DNA of 64,000 nt from Colwellia sp. RSH04 (GTDB lineage: Bacteria > Pseudomonadota > Gammaproteobacteria > Enterobacterales > Alteromonadaceae). Positions 18,762-28,476 of this stretch are shown here, piece by piece. Position 1 is the first letter of the stretch. Every line of letters begins with the position of its first letter. The stretch lies in assembly GCF_003545765.1 (NCBI RefSeq), contig NZ_QXIO01000001.1:62001-126000 (forward strand), in the 5' to 3' direction. Under the pieces are notes generated by a model. That model saw only the letters and a list, made by a program, of their open reading frames with translations, searched no databases and had not been told where the DNA came from. A program made the translations under genes and the position numbers.

Positions 18762-20654
18762 TTAAGGCAGCAACTCTTCTGTGCTCTCAACAAATTCAGT
18801 CATTGTTCCATCAACATGTAAATCACATATATGGTTAGGCGAGCCATCATCACTCAACTCTAAATAACCTAAACCACTTTGTTCAAATAACCGTTGATGA
18901 CCTTTATGCGGCACTTTGCGTGCTTTAACTCGCATGGCACGGCGCTTAGTAAAAAAGTTTAATGGTGAGTATGGACCATAAAGCCAGCGATTTAATTTAT
19001 CTAAAACCCCAATAGCGGGTTGAGGAAACTGGTTTTTGATACCACTTGAAGTAATTTGCCAAATTTGGGGTGATGAATCACGAAACCTTAATTCAATATC
19101 ATAAACAAAGGAATAATGGACATCTCCAGAGAGGATCACAAAGTGTTGCGGCGTTTTTGGGTGTTTAAAAATATTTAACATGGTACTCGCAGAGCCTGGG
19201 TGAGCCATCCAATTTTCAGCATCAACTGCTAACGGTTGACCAAACACTGTAAAGACTCGCTGAATCGCTTCAATGACTTTAACACCAAAAATCGGTGCTG
19301 GAGATACCAAAATAATTGCATCTTGCCCTATTAACTCTTGCTGAAGTTCACACATAGCCTCCCAATCCATCAACCCAGAAGGATCACCAAAGTTGTGCTC
19401 AGATCGCCAACGCCTTGTTCTGGTATCTAATACAACTAACTTAGGCGAGCTGGGTAAAGTATATTGCCAACCAGAAAAAGCATATAAATACTCGATGAAC
19501 TCATCTTGATTTTCTTTACTAGGCTTTTGCTGATAACTATTAGCCGCTTGCCAAAAATCTCCCGTAAAACGCTCAGGATCATTTCCCCAGCCTTGGCAGA
19601 GCCAATAAGCCATTAACGTGTTACCAATAATACGCTTAGCTAAAGGGTCTTGATAGGTAGCAAGCTCCCATTTTGCTGTTAAATTCCAATCATCGGTAAC
19701 ATCATGATCATCAAAAATCATATAAGTAGGTATATGAGCTAATAATCGTTGTACTTTATCTAACCCCTCGATAAACACCTTAATTGCTGACAATTCTTTC
19801 TGATGCATTTGTTGATGATCATTTGGTACAGCAAACCCTGTTAACTTTACTTCTTGCCATAAACAAGGAGACCATACCAATAAATACATCGCTACCGCTT
19901 CAGCAAAAGTAATGACATGGTTATGAGCATAGGTTGAAGTAAATATAGGCGTTGAAGAGCCTGGTTTATACCAAGGGGTAATAACTTCAGCTTTGGGTAA
20001 AATATTCTCCCGTTGAAAGTACTGATCAGCTAATTGATAGAGCTGTTCACTATTTTCAACCGAGCAGCCATCAAGAACTTCCCCATTTAACCCAAGTAAT
20101 TCAATAACCTGATGAATAGCATAGAGAGTAGTACCAGCAACATGGTCAGCATAAACTTGATCACCAGACATCATCAACAATGCTGGTCTTTGCTCTGGAC
20201 AAGTTAAAGCGTTTGACACTTTGACATCACCCGCTAACAAACTATCACTACTTGGGTGATGCGGGTTTCTGCAAGAGCCATGCAGTAGATTATTAATTTT
20301 ATCTTGAATAATAAAGGAAGGTCGAGATTTATCTTGATAACACAAATTAGGCAAGGTCGTTGCTAACGCTTTGGCTTGTTGGCTTTCACTGTATTCATTA
20401 ACCAAAAGTAAGTCATATTCTATATAAGTTTCACTTGGTAAATCTATCTCAATATCAAGTAAATGAATATGAGCACGTTTACCTACACTAAATATACTGA
20501 CATTATCGCTTGATAACGGCACACTTAACACTTGCTCATCTTCTATATAACAACAGAACTCACCACTGGCTTGATAAGGGCTAACCCACCATAACACTAA
20601 TTGTTGTTTTGTTAACCGGCGTAATATCGGCCCTGCCAAAATATCTGCTAACAC
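18762..20654 (-). CDS. PhoD-like phosphatase (alkaline phosphatase D family)
   Basis: A 630-aa metallophosphoesterase-fold protein. Metal-binding motifs seen in order are MMSGDQVYADH, FDDHDVTDDW and LSGDVHYSFVYD, the GDxxY / DDHD / SGDVH set of PhoD-like phosphatases. No signal peptide is evident, unlike classic secreted PhoD. The N-terminal 100 residues look like a beta-rich accessory domain. The start is a GTG at 20654, with AGGA six bases upstream. PhoD enzymes hydrolyse phosphomono- or diesters; the substrate here is unknown. It is convergent with the cytochrome b561 gene. Confidence 0.88.
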   Translation of the reverse strand: MLADILAGPILRRLTKQQLVLWWVSPYQASGEFCCYIEDEQVLSVPLSSDNVSIFSVGKRAHIHLLDIEIDLPSETYIEYDLLLVNEYSESQQAKALATTLPNLCYQDKSRPSFIIQDKINNLLHGSCRNPHHPSSDSLLAGDVKVSNALTCPEQRPALLMMSGDQVYADHVAGTTLYAIHQVIELLGLNGEVLDGCSVENSEQLYQLADQYFQRENILPKAEVITPWYKPGSSTPIFTSTYAHNHVITFAEAVAMYLLVWSPCLWQEVKLTGFAVPNDHQQMHQKELSAIKVFIEGLDKVQRLLAHIPTYMIFDDHDVTDDWNLTAKWELATYQDPLAKRIIGNTLMAYWLCQGWGNDPERFTGDFWQAANSYQQKPSKENQDEFIEYLYAFSGWQYTLPSSPKLVVLDTRTRRWRSEHNFGDPSGLMDWEAMCELQQELIGQDAIILVSPAPIFGVKVIEAIQRVFTVFGQPLAVDAENWMAHPGSASTMLNIFKHPKTPQHFVILSGDVHYSFVYDIELRFRDSSPQIWQITSSGIKNQFPQPAIGVLDKLNRWLYGPYSPLNFFTKRRAMRVKARKVPHKGHQRLFEQSGLGYLELSDDGSPNHICDLHVDGTMTEFVESTEELLP

Positions 20655-20945
20655 CTAAAGTCCTATTATCCTGTCTAAGGATTTTCATATCAAATTGATG
20701 AACATACTTGAGATTATTCTTTAATTAATAACACTAGGAAAATACTAAAGTCGACACCTCTTAAGGATCGTTGTTCTTTGTAACACTATTATCATTTATT
20801 TATCCCTTACTTACTCTTTAATAGCAAGTTTCTGATAACTTTTAACTGTTATAAAGTGTAAAAAAACATCAAAGACTATGAATATATCCTTAAGTGGTTA
20901 AACTTATGCCACAAAAGAAATTAAAGATAATTAAAAAAAATCATT

Positions 20946-21560
20946 ATGCACAACAATGCAGACTCACTTATCGTATTAGATTTTGAAACTTCAGGTTTAT
21001 CTCCTGATAATGGTGATAGAGCCATTGAAATTGGCGCGGTTAAAATTGAACATGGCATTATTACCGATAAGTTTCAATCGCTAATGAACCCAGGGTTTCG
21101 CATCAATAGTTTTATTGAAAACTACACCGGCATAACAAACCAAATGTTGCAAAATGCGCCATCATGTCATGAAGTTATGCTCGATTTCGCTACATTCATT
21201 GGTAGTAATAATTTACTCGCGCACAATGCCTCTTTTGATCAAAAATTTCTCGATGCCGAATTTGAGCATATCAACCAACGTTATTCAGGTGAATTTGCCT
21301 GTTCATTATTAGTATCAAGGCGCATTAATATCAACGCGCCTAATCATCAATTAGGAACTTTAGTGAATTACAAAAACATTGCGAGCGATGGCAGTTTTCA
21401 CCGAGCATTATTTGATGCAGAAATGACAGCAAAACTCTGGTTATCGATGCTTGAGGATATTCAACGTCAAATTAATCAAAATCAGGTTTCTTTTGATCTA
21501 ATCCAAAAAATAGCGAAAACAGCTAAAAAGAATGTACCTGCCCTATTAGCTAATTGGTAA
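20946..21560 (+). CDS. DnaQ-like 3'-5' exonuclease (DEDDh family)
   Basis: A 204-aa protein with all exonuclease motifs of the DnaQ fold. ExoI is LIVLDFETSGLSPDNGDRAIEIG (catalytic Asp and Glu), ExoII is NNLLAHNASFDQKFLDAEF, and ExoIII is HRALFDAEMTAKLW with the His and Asp of the DEDDh class. It is a stand-alone exonuclease, shorter than DnaQ epsilon and lacking an obvious polymerase-binding tail; a repair or RNA-processing role is possible. No good Shine-Dalgarno sequence is seen before the ATG. A fragment of the MITE-like repeat begins 13 bases after its stop codon. Confidence 0.9.
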   Translation: MHNNADSLIVLDFETSGLSPDNGDRAIEIGAVKIEHGIITDKFQSLMNPGFRINSFIENYTGITNQMLQNAPSCHEVMLDFATFIGSNNLLAHNASFDQKFLDAEFEHINQRYSGEFACSLLVSRRININAPNHQLGTLVNYKNIASDGSFHRALFDAEMTAKLWLSMLEDIQRQINQNQVSFDLIQKIAKTAKKNVPALLANW

Positions 21561-21573
21561 CAAGCGATCATTA

Positions 21574-21626
21574 AATAACGCTTTTAGCTCGAACAAAATT
21601 TAATCGCGACAGTTCAACAGCCCCTA
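21574..21626 (+). repeat. MITE-like repeat, right-end fragment (copy 3)
   Basis: About 53 bases match the right end of copies 1 and 2 (ACGCTTTTAGCTCGAACAAA, then TTTAATCGCGA and the terminus CAACAGCCCCTA). The inner and left parts are missing, so it is a decayed or truncated insertion just behind the exonuclease gene. Confidence 0.85.
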
Positions 21627-21767
21627 ATAACCGTATGCAATATTTCTCACACCGTTTGAAGAAGAAGTAACGTAGAAGCAAACACTATTCGTTGCTTTAA
21701 ATAACTTGAGAATACTACAACGTGAACAGCACTAAACTTCGTAGATTTTTATGCTGTTTGTCCAACA

Positions 21768-24551
21768 TTAAGCTTGTTGTACTTTCTTTTTTAGCAGTAA
21801 AGCAATATCACCTATACAGCTGCCACAACCATTGCCCGCCCCGGTTTTAGTACGAATATCAGCGAGTGTTAACTTGCCTGATTCAACAGCTTGATGAATG
21901 TCTTCTTTGGCAATATTCAAACATTGGCAAAAGGTTTTCTGCCCTTGTACTTTTTCAATATCAGCGGTGATCACATTACGTTTAGCCGATAACTCACTGG
22001 CTTGCTGGTAAAACTGACTTAACCAGCCATGAGGTAAGTCTTGTTTCTGTTTACCCACTAACACCGCACAATGCATTGTTGAGTTCAATAAATAGCTTTT
22101 GCGATAATATTGCTTTAACGGCTCACTGGCATTTAAGCTTGAACTCGCCGCCTGCATTAACTCATGTTTTTCAACATAGTCACACAATAAATTATACAAA
22201 ACTTCTGTACTTAAATTGCTGGCAATATGGTAGCAATATCCACCATCAATTTTCTGTTCGACTTGATACTTTGCCAAAGGCAAGGTGAGTTGCTGTTTAA
22301 CCACTAGCATGGCTTCACTACTTACTTTCTCTGGTGTTAACAGTACTTGGCTATGTTTAAAGGCAGGCTGGCCAGAGATTTTATCAACAGTAGGAGCAAC
22401 TAATTGACTAACACAACCTTGATTAAAGTTACTGCTTGACCAATGAATGGGCATAAAGACCTCATCACGGCGCTGTTGCTCAGTTATATGCGCTCTAGCA
22501 AGGAGTTGGCCTCGCTCGTTTGCCACCTTAACTAAGCTACCTTCAACGATATTAAGCCTTGCAGCATCATAGGGATTTACCGCTAGTTCAGGCTCATCAT
22601 GTCGGTTAGTTAAGGTAGCCGATTTGCCCGAACGAGTTTGTGTGTGCCATTGATCTCTATTTCTTCCGGTATTCAAGGTAAAAAACGTATTTTTTTCCCT
22701 TGACGGGCAGGTCTTTTTATCAATAATTTTGTTAGTGCTTTTATCAGTACTTTGAACGGCAATAAAACGTGCTTTTCCATCACTGTGATAGTACTTTTTC
22801 TCAGTAAAAAAACGCTGCTCACTTAACGTGATACTGTTTTCTTTTGCTTGTGGCCACTGTATCGGTACCCATTGTTGGTATTGCTGTTCTGACAATGATT
22901 TATACGCAGAAATATCAAACGCTTTAGCTATGACATTTTCTGTATTAGTGTCTTCTTGTTCTGCCGTTATTGTGTTGCTATTAAGTTGATTTGCTAACCC
23001 TGACAGACCAGCATGTTCAGCAAAAATATCTTTTGCTGATTGAAAATTAAATTGCTTGCTAAAGCCCATACGTTTAGCCACTTCGCTGATAATCCACCAA
23101 TCAGGCTTTGCTTCACCATAAGGAGTTAAAAAAGGTCGTTGACGCGAAATGCGCCTTTCAGAATTAGTCACGGTACCAGATTTTTCCCCCCAAGTTTGCG
23201 CTGGTAAAATAACATCGGCATACTCAAGAGTATCGTTACTTGCCACACAATCACTAACAACAACCAACTCGCACTGTTGTAAGGCTCGCTTTATCTTGTC
23301 ATGATCAGGCAAACTCACTATAGGGTTGGTCGCCATAATCCACACCGCTTTTATTTTGCCTTGCGCTATTGCATCAAATAAATCAACCGCCTTTAGGCCC
23401 GCTTTAGATGCTAAGTTATCGCTCTGCCAATAGTTCGCTAACGCTTTACTTAACGCTTCATCTTCAAACTCAATATGACCTGCCAACGTGTTTGCTAATG
23501 CGCCAACTTCTCTTCCGCCCATGGCGTTTGGCTGCCCTGTCATCGAGAAAGGACCACTGCCCAATTTCCCTATTTTATCGCTCGCTAAGTGGCAATTAAT
23601 TATCGCATTGCCTTGATCACTACCTTGGCTTGACTGATTTATCCCTTGCGAAAAAACAGTGACAACTTTATCGTGCTGAGCAAACAAGCTAAAAAACTGA
23701 TTAATGTCTTGTTCAGACAAGCCAATCTCATTGATTTTTTCACTGTCTATTTTTGCACTTTTTAACGCTTTCGCTAAACCTGATGTACTTTGAGCTAGCT
23801 TTTCAATATTAATACAGCCCTGTTCAGCAAGGTAATTTAACAAGCTGTTAAATAAAATAAGGTCGCTACCCGCTTTTACTTGTAAATGTAAATCGGCTAA
23901 TTCAACACACGCAGTTACTCTAGGGTCGATAACCACTACTTTTAGCTCAGGTCTACGGGCTTTCTCTTCTCTTAATCGTTTAAACAATATCGGGTGACAC
24001 CATGCTAAATTAGAACCAGCCAAAACCACGACCTCAGCACTAAAAAGATCAGCATAACTGGTTGGTACAATATCTTCACCAAACGCTCGTTTATGTGCCG
24101 AGACTGCTGATGACATACACAACCTTGAATTGGTATCAATATTGCCAGTACCAATAAATCCTTTCATTAGCTTATTCGCCACATAATAATCTTCTGTTAA
24201 TAGCTGGCCTGAGACATAAAAAGCAACAGAGTCTTTACCATAGCGTTCAATTGTTTTATTAAATTTACTGGCAACATAATCTAAGGCTCTAGGCCAAGAC
24301 TGCGTTTCTCCTTGTACTTTAGGTGTTTCTAAGCGGTTAGTGTTATCAATGGTTTCGCCCAGGTTTTTCCCTTTTATGCATAAGTTACCTAAATTGGCAG
24401 GATGCTGCTTATCACCTTGCACTATCACTTGTGATTTATCATTAGTAGCAATCGTTACACCACAACCAACACCGCAGTAAGGGCAAGTTGTTTTTACGGC
24501 TTTATCTTTTAATGCTTGATTAATACTGGCTGGAATAATTTGTTCACTCAT
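21768..24551 (-). CDS. nasA: Assimilatory nitrate reductase catalytic subunit
   Basis: Cytoplasmic Mo-bis-MGD enzyme reducing nitrate to nitrite for nitrogen assimilation. In 927 aa, the N-terminal [4Fe-4S] ligands are Cys23, Cys26, Cys30 and Cys58 (CPYCGVGC and NLCIKGK). The molybdopterin oxidoreductase body includes GNIDTNSRLCMSSAV, whose Cys is the expected Mo ligand, and QPNAMGGREVGALANTLAGH. A molydopterin-binding domain spans about residues 645-760. A C-terminal BFD-like [2Fe-2S] domain has CQC and GNGCGSCIGD, as in NasA/NarB-type enzymes that take electrons without a dedicated large partner. It is the last gene of the nas cluster, 189 bases downstream of the kinase/phosphatase gene. 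Confidence 0.96.
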   Translation of the reverse strand: MSEQIIPASINQALKDKAVKTTCPYCGVGCGVTIATNDKSQVIVQGDKQHPANLGNLCIKGKNLGETIDNTNRLETPKVQGETQSWPRALDYVASKFNKTIERYGKDSVAFYVSGQLLTEDYYVANKLMKGFIGTGNIDTNSRLCMSSAVSAHKRAFGEDIVPTSYADLFSAEVVVLAGSNLAWCHPILFKRLREEKARRPELKVVVIDPRVTACVELADLHLQVKAGSDLILFNSLLNYLAEQGCINIEKLAQSTSGLAKALKSAKIDSEKINEIGLSEQDINQFFSLFAQHDKVVTVFSQGINQSSQGSDQGNAIINCHLASDKIGKLGSGPFSMTGQPNAMGGREVGALANTLAGHIEFEDEALSKALANYWQSDNLASKAGLKAVDLFDAIAQGKIKAVWIMATNPIVSLPDHDKIKRALQQCELVVVSDCVASNDTLEYADVILPAQTWGEKSGTVTNSERRISRQRPFLTPYGEAKPDWWIISEVAKRMGFSKQFNFQSAKDIFAEHAGLSGLANQLNSNTITAEQEDTNTENVIAKAFDISAYKSLSEQQYQQWVPIQWPQAKENSITLSEQRFFTEKKYYHSDGKARFIAVQSTDKSTNKIIDKKTCPSREKNTFFTLNTGRNRDQWHTQTRSGKSATLTNRHDEPELAVNPYDAARLNIVEGSLVKVANERGQLLARAHITEQQRRDEVFMPIHWSSSNFNQGCVSQLVAPTVDKISGQPAFKHSQVLLTPEKVSSEAMLVVKQQLTLPLAKYQVEQKIDGGYCYHIASNLSTEVLYNLLCDYVEKHELMQAASSSLNASEPLKQYYRKSYLLNSTMHCAVLVGKQKQDLPHGWLSQFYQQASELSAKRNVITADIEKVQGQKTFCQCLNIAKEDIHQAVESGKLTLADIRTKTGAGNGCGSCIGDIALLLKKKVQQA

Positions 24552-24740
24552 GATAAATCTCTACTTACAGTCTCTAAGAATAAGTAGTGCAACCTACATA
24601 CCAATAGACAAACAAAAGCAAGTGACTGATTTTAATGTGATAAATAATATAAAAAATTCAAAATAAAAAGAGATGAGCAAAAGTAGTGCACAACATGAAT
24701 TGTTATTGTGCAGCACAAAAACTTATGAGCAGAAAAAGCT

Positions 24741-26510
24741 TTACCAGAAGAGTTGTACCAACAATACCAGCATTAATAAAGCACTGACACCTTGCCAGAA
24801 TTTCACTGGATCACGTTCAATCAAAGGTTGTTTAGCTTGTTGTAAGACATTACCTTTATTGCGATTGTTTAAATCGCCAATAAATTCGGAATAATGTTGA
24901 TAACGCGAACTTGGATCGGCACTTAACCCTTTTGATAACACCATATCTAACCAAGTCGGTAGATCTTTTCTATAGCTAGTTACTGGGCGATAACGCCATA
25001 AATTAAATTGTTTAGGCACCTGTTCAATGCGAGACAATTCACCAAAGGGTAATTGATTTGTTAACAACTGATATACCACAACGGCAACAGAAAAGAGTTC
25101 ACTTTGATGGTTACTCCTGTGCCCATAAAATAATTCAGGAGCGCTGTAACTAATTGTACCTAGTGGTTGATTATATTGATTATTTTTCTCATCTACCAAC
25201 GCGCCAACATCACAGCTACCAAAGTCAATGAGCTTAATTCTTGAATGCTCATCTATCATGAAATTATCGAGTTTAATATCACTATGTACTACGTCATGGC
25301 GTTGAAAAACACGAAGACATGTTACTATTTGTTCAGCGATAGCACACACTTTAGCGAAGCTTGGTTTAGGGTTTTCATTTAACCAAGCCGCTAAGGTTTG
25401 CCCGTCAACATATTCACAAACATGATATAAGAATCGACTTCTCATTCGCCAAGGAAAAATTTGCATAATACTGGGATGAAATAATTTTTCACCCAACCAG
25501 CCTTCTTTAATAAAATTAGCAAGGTATTCTTTATCATCTGAAAAATTGAGCGAAGGCATTTTCAGCACCACCAAACGCTGTGCTTGGTTATCTTTCGCTA
25601 AATAAACATGTGAGCGTGCCGTTTGCTCAAGTATGTCTAGAATTTCAAAATGATCTAAAGATACACCGACTTTGAGAGCCGGTGGAATGACTTGTTGCGT
25701 TCTATTAAACACCAGTTCACTAAACTGCTCTTTAGGTAACTGCTCTATTTTAATTAATAAACACGTTAAATTATCAAGTGAGCCTTGCTTACTCGCTAAA
25801 GTGGTTATTGCTTTACTAGCTTGCTCTAAATCAGCGGTAGATTTTAATAATTCTCTTATTTGCCTTGGCTTTACAAACTGATAAACCCCATCGCAACTAA
25901 GCATTATAATATCGCCAATGGCCAAAGCCGAGGTTGAGGCATCAATCTCAATGTGGGTAGCTGCACCTAACGCACGGTTTAATATGCCGCCAGCCGTTGC
26001 ATGCTCACGCGTTAATACTTGATAGCCATCACCATTTACTTTTGCCACTTGGCAATCACCAACATGAAATAAATGACATCGATTACCTTTTAGCACCACC
26101 GCTGAAAAAGTACTAAACCATTGCTGTAACTCACCGTTAATATCACTAACTACTTGCTGCGAGAACAGCCAGTTATTTAATGAGGCAATCACTTTGCTCG
26201 CAGATTTATGCACAGACCAAGTATCTGGAGTAGCTAAATATTCATCAATGAAATGACATACACTCATCTGGCTAGCCCTAGCTGCTTGATTAGCGCTTGA
26301 GACACCATCGGCAATAACAGCAACATGCCCTTTCAGCTCAAGTGACTGACCTTGATTAACTTTAAGGGCAAAAGCGTCTTGGTTCTCTGCTTTTTCACCT
26401 TTGCATGAGTAGCCGCCAAATGTTACCTCAAGACTCGCGCTGTGGTTCGCACGCTCTGATGGAACTTTTGCTCGTATGCTGTTGATATCACTCAATTCGC
26501 TACTACCCAT
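24741..26510 (-). CDS. PP2C phosphatase / Ser-Thr protein kinase fusion, membrane-anchored
   Basis: A 589-aa protein with two opposed activities. The N-terminal PP2C domain (about 25-260) keeps its metal-binding acids: ENQDAFAL, VIADGVSSA, FHVGDCQVA, MLSCDGVYQF and GSLDNLTCL. The C-terminal protein kinase (about 285-545) has VVLKMP (ATP Lys), HSDIKLDN with catalytic Asp411 and DFG at 429-431, then YSAPELF; HRD is changed to HSD. A terminal hydrophobic helix (about 570-588) should anchor it in the membrane. It sits between the transporter and nasA, so control of nitrate uptake or reduction by phosphorylation is a reasonable inference, not shown. Confidence 0.92.
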   Translation of the reverse strand: MGSSELSDINSIRAKVPSERANHSASLEVTFGGYSCKGEKAENQDAFALKVNQGQSLELKGHVAVIADGVSSANQAARASQMSVCHFIDEYLATPDTWSVHKSASKVIASLNNWLFSQQVVSDINGELQQWFSTFSAVVLKGNRCHLFHVGDCQVAKVNGDGYQVLTREHATAGGILNRALGAATHIEIDASTSALAIGDIIMLSCDGVYQFVKPRQIRELLKSTADLEQASKAITTLASKQGSLDNLTCLLIKIEQLPKEQFSELVFNRTQQVIPPALKVGVSLDHFEILDILEQTARSHVYLAKDNQAQRLVVLKMPSLNFSDDKEYLANFIKEGWLGEKLFHPSIMQIFPWRMRSRFLYHVCEYVDGQTLAAWLNENPKPSFAKVCAIAEQIVTCLRVFQRHDVVHSDIKLDNFMIDEHSRIKLIDFGSCDVGALVDEKNNQYNQPLGTISYSAPELFYGHRSNHQSELFSVAVVVYQLLTNQLPFGELSRIEQVPKQFNLWRYRPVTSYRKDLPTWLDMVLSKGLSADPSSRYQHYSEFIGDLNNRNKGNVLQQAKQPLIERDPVKFWQGVSALLMLVLLVQLFW

Positions 26511-26547
26511 GCTTTTTCTTCTTTCGTATTATATTTTTATCTGAGTC

Positions 26548-28014
26548 TTAATTAACTTTTATTAACTCGACACTACCATCAGGTAATATTTCAGCCATGC
26601 TACCTTTTGGCTCTTGCATAAAGTAAAGCATTAATAGACCAATAAAGGCACTAAAGGCAATTACAGCAAAGAACACCGAGTAACTCACAAACGATAATAC
26701 CGTTAAGTAACACACGGCACCCACATTACCATAAGCGCCTGTCATTCCTGCAATTTGACCTGTTAATCGACGTTTAATTAATGGTACGGCAGCAAATACT
26801 GCGCCTTCACCCGCTTGCACAAAGAATGAACATGACATCGCGGCAGCTACTGCTAAAAAGAGTGGCCATTCTCCATTAATAAGCGCCATAACAGCATAAC
26901 CACAACTTAACCCTGCCGTTAATATTACTAACGTGGTTTTACGTCCGTACTTATCACTAATCCAGCCGCCTAGCGGTCGAGAAAGCAAGTTCATAAATGC
27001 GTAGCTTGAGGCAAGTAAGCCAGCATAAACGATATCAAGACCAAAGGTTTCGCTAAAGAATAAAGGTAACATTGAAATGACCGCTAACTCACTGCCAAAT
27101 GTAGCAAAATACAAAACATTCAATACTGCCACTTGTTTAAAAGAATACTGGTGTATAGGATCAACCTTAGAAGTAAATACTGATTTATTAACCTGATATG
27201 CGGCAATAATCTCATAAATGTATAAAGCGACTAACACTAAATACACCAAGACACTAAATTCAAACGAAATTAAACTGACGCCAGCAGGTGACAACTTCCA
27301 GTTCAATAACGCTAGTGCACCAAATAACGGTAATTTCATGACAAGTAACAAATAAAAATCACCTACACTGGTTACTTCCATAGCTTTTGAGCTTTTTGGC
27401 TTAAAATACGTTGCGCCTTGTGGCGTATCACGTACACCGAAGTAAAATACAAAACCGTAAATAAAACTAATAATACCCGTAATACCTATCGCATAACGCC
27501 AGCCATCGTCGCCGCCAAAAGCTAACGCAATAATCGGTAAGGTAATTGCGCCAGCTGCTGAGCCAAAGTTGCCCCAGCCGCCATAAATACCTTCAGCCAA
27601 ACCAAGCTGATTGGCTGGAAACCATTCACTTACTAAACGAATACCAATAACAAACCCTGCACCGATAAAGCCAAGTAAAAATCGAGCTAAGGCTAATTGT
27701 TCAAACGTGTCACCTATGGCAAACATAAAACATGGTATTGCACAAATAATCAGTAATAAGCTGTAGGTTTTTCGTGGCCCGTATAAATCAGTTACCACGC
27801 CAATAATAATTCGCGCCGGAATTGTTAAGGCAACATTTAATATTAATAAAGTTTTAATTTGAGCTGAAGTTAATGAGAGTGATTCAGCAATAAGCCCAAG
27901 TAAAGGTGCATGGTTAAACCAAACAAAAAAACTAATAAAAAAAGCAACCCAACTGAAATGAAGTGTTTTCATTTTTGGCGTTAACGACCAAAAACTAAAG
28001 TTTGACGAACTCAT
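26548..28014 (-). CDS. Nitrate/nitrite MFS transporter (NarK/NasA type)
   Basis: A 488-aa major facilitator with about 12 helices. Nitrate/nitrite porter signatures are present: the helix-2 region [21 protein letters not shown], the MFS loop GPRKTYS, the Gly-rich helix-5 motif [21 protein letters not shown], and the second nitrate signature [20 protein letters not shown]. Conserved Arg residues in helices 2 and 8 are consistent with anion binding. It starts two bases after the nirD stop codon, so it is co-transcribed and probably imports nitrate for NasA. The name nark/nasA/nrtP varies between genomes, so I give no symbol. Confidence 0.93.
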   Translation of the reverse strand: MSSSNFSFWSLTPKMKTLHFSWVAFFISFFVWFNHAPLLGLIAESLSLTSAQIKTLLILNVALTIPARIIIGVVTDLYGPRKTYSLLLIICAIPCFMFAIGDTFEQLALARFLLGFIGAGFVIGIRLVSEWFPANQLGLAEGIYGGWGNFGSAAGAITLPIIALAFGGDDGWRYAIGITGIISFIYGFVFYFGVRDTPQGATYFKPKSSKAMEVTSVGDFYLLLVMKLPLFGALALLNWKLSPAGVSLISFEFSVLVYLVLVALYIYEIIAAYQVNKSVFTSKVDPIHQYSFKQVAVLNVLYFATFGSELAVISMLPLFFSETFGLDIVYAGLLASSYAFMNLLSRPLGGWISDKYGRKTTLVILTAGLSCGYAVMALINGEWPLFLAVAAAMSCSFFVQAGEGAVFAAVPLIKRRLTGQIAGMTGAYGNVGAVCYLTVLSFVSYSVFFAVIAFSAFIGLLMLYFMQEPKGSMAEILPDGSVELIKVN

Positions 28015-28016
28015 AC

Positions 28017-28427
28017 TTATGCCTCCGTCGCTGCTGTTTCAAGTGCAGCGCATAGTTCAACAACACTGTCTTTAACGCGTGCTTTATACGTTGGAATTAC
28101 AATGCTTTCATCTTGTAAGCATTTACCCGTTGTTAAGCAATACTCTTGCTTTAACAACGGGGATGCAATGCGGTAGCTGTTCTCTTTTTCGGTGATTAAA
28201 CCGCGCGATAGCACATTTGCTTTACCAAAAGGGTCGTAATTTCCTACCGCTTTAATCTCACTTTCTTCTCCAAGTGCTTTTGAATATAAATGGAAAATAG
28301 CAACCTGTTCACCATTAAATTCAGCACATACGCCGGTATTTTTTGCAATATCGCTTAATTGACAAATAGCAACCCAGTCTTGGCCTGACATGTCACTGCC
28401 TGATAACGCTTTAGCTTCTGTTGTCAT
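28017..28427 (-). CDS. nirD: Nitrite reductase small subunit
   Basis: About 136 aa. I place the start at the ATG at 28427 (MTTEAKALS), because AGAGGG lies six bases before it; an in-frame ATG 13 codons upstream lacks support. NirD has a Rieske-like fold without a complete cluster-binding site, as in enterobacterial NirD. Recognisable parts are [26 protein letters not shown] and [19 protein letters not shown]. It forms the NADH-dependent assimilatory nitrite reductase with NirB, 49 bases upstream, and is two bases from the transporter gene. Confidence 0.93.
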   Translation of the reverse strand: MTTEAKALSGSDMSGQDWVAICQLSDIAKNTGVCAEFNGEQVAIFHLYSKALGEESEIKAVGNYDPFGKANVLSRGLITEKENSYRIASPLLKQEYCLTTGKCLQDESIVIPTYKARVKDSVVELCAALETAATEA

Positions 28428-28476
28428 GAGTGTCCCTCTAATTTTAATTTTTAAATTTTTGTTCAAGCATTTGGTA

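Noticed and set aside
24673..24894. Plus-strand frame of 73 codons between nasA and the kinase gene
   Set aside because: It overlaps the 3' end of the kinase gene in antisense and has no ribosome binding site or recognisable content.
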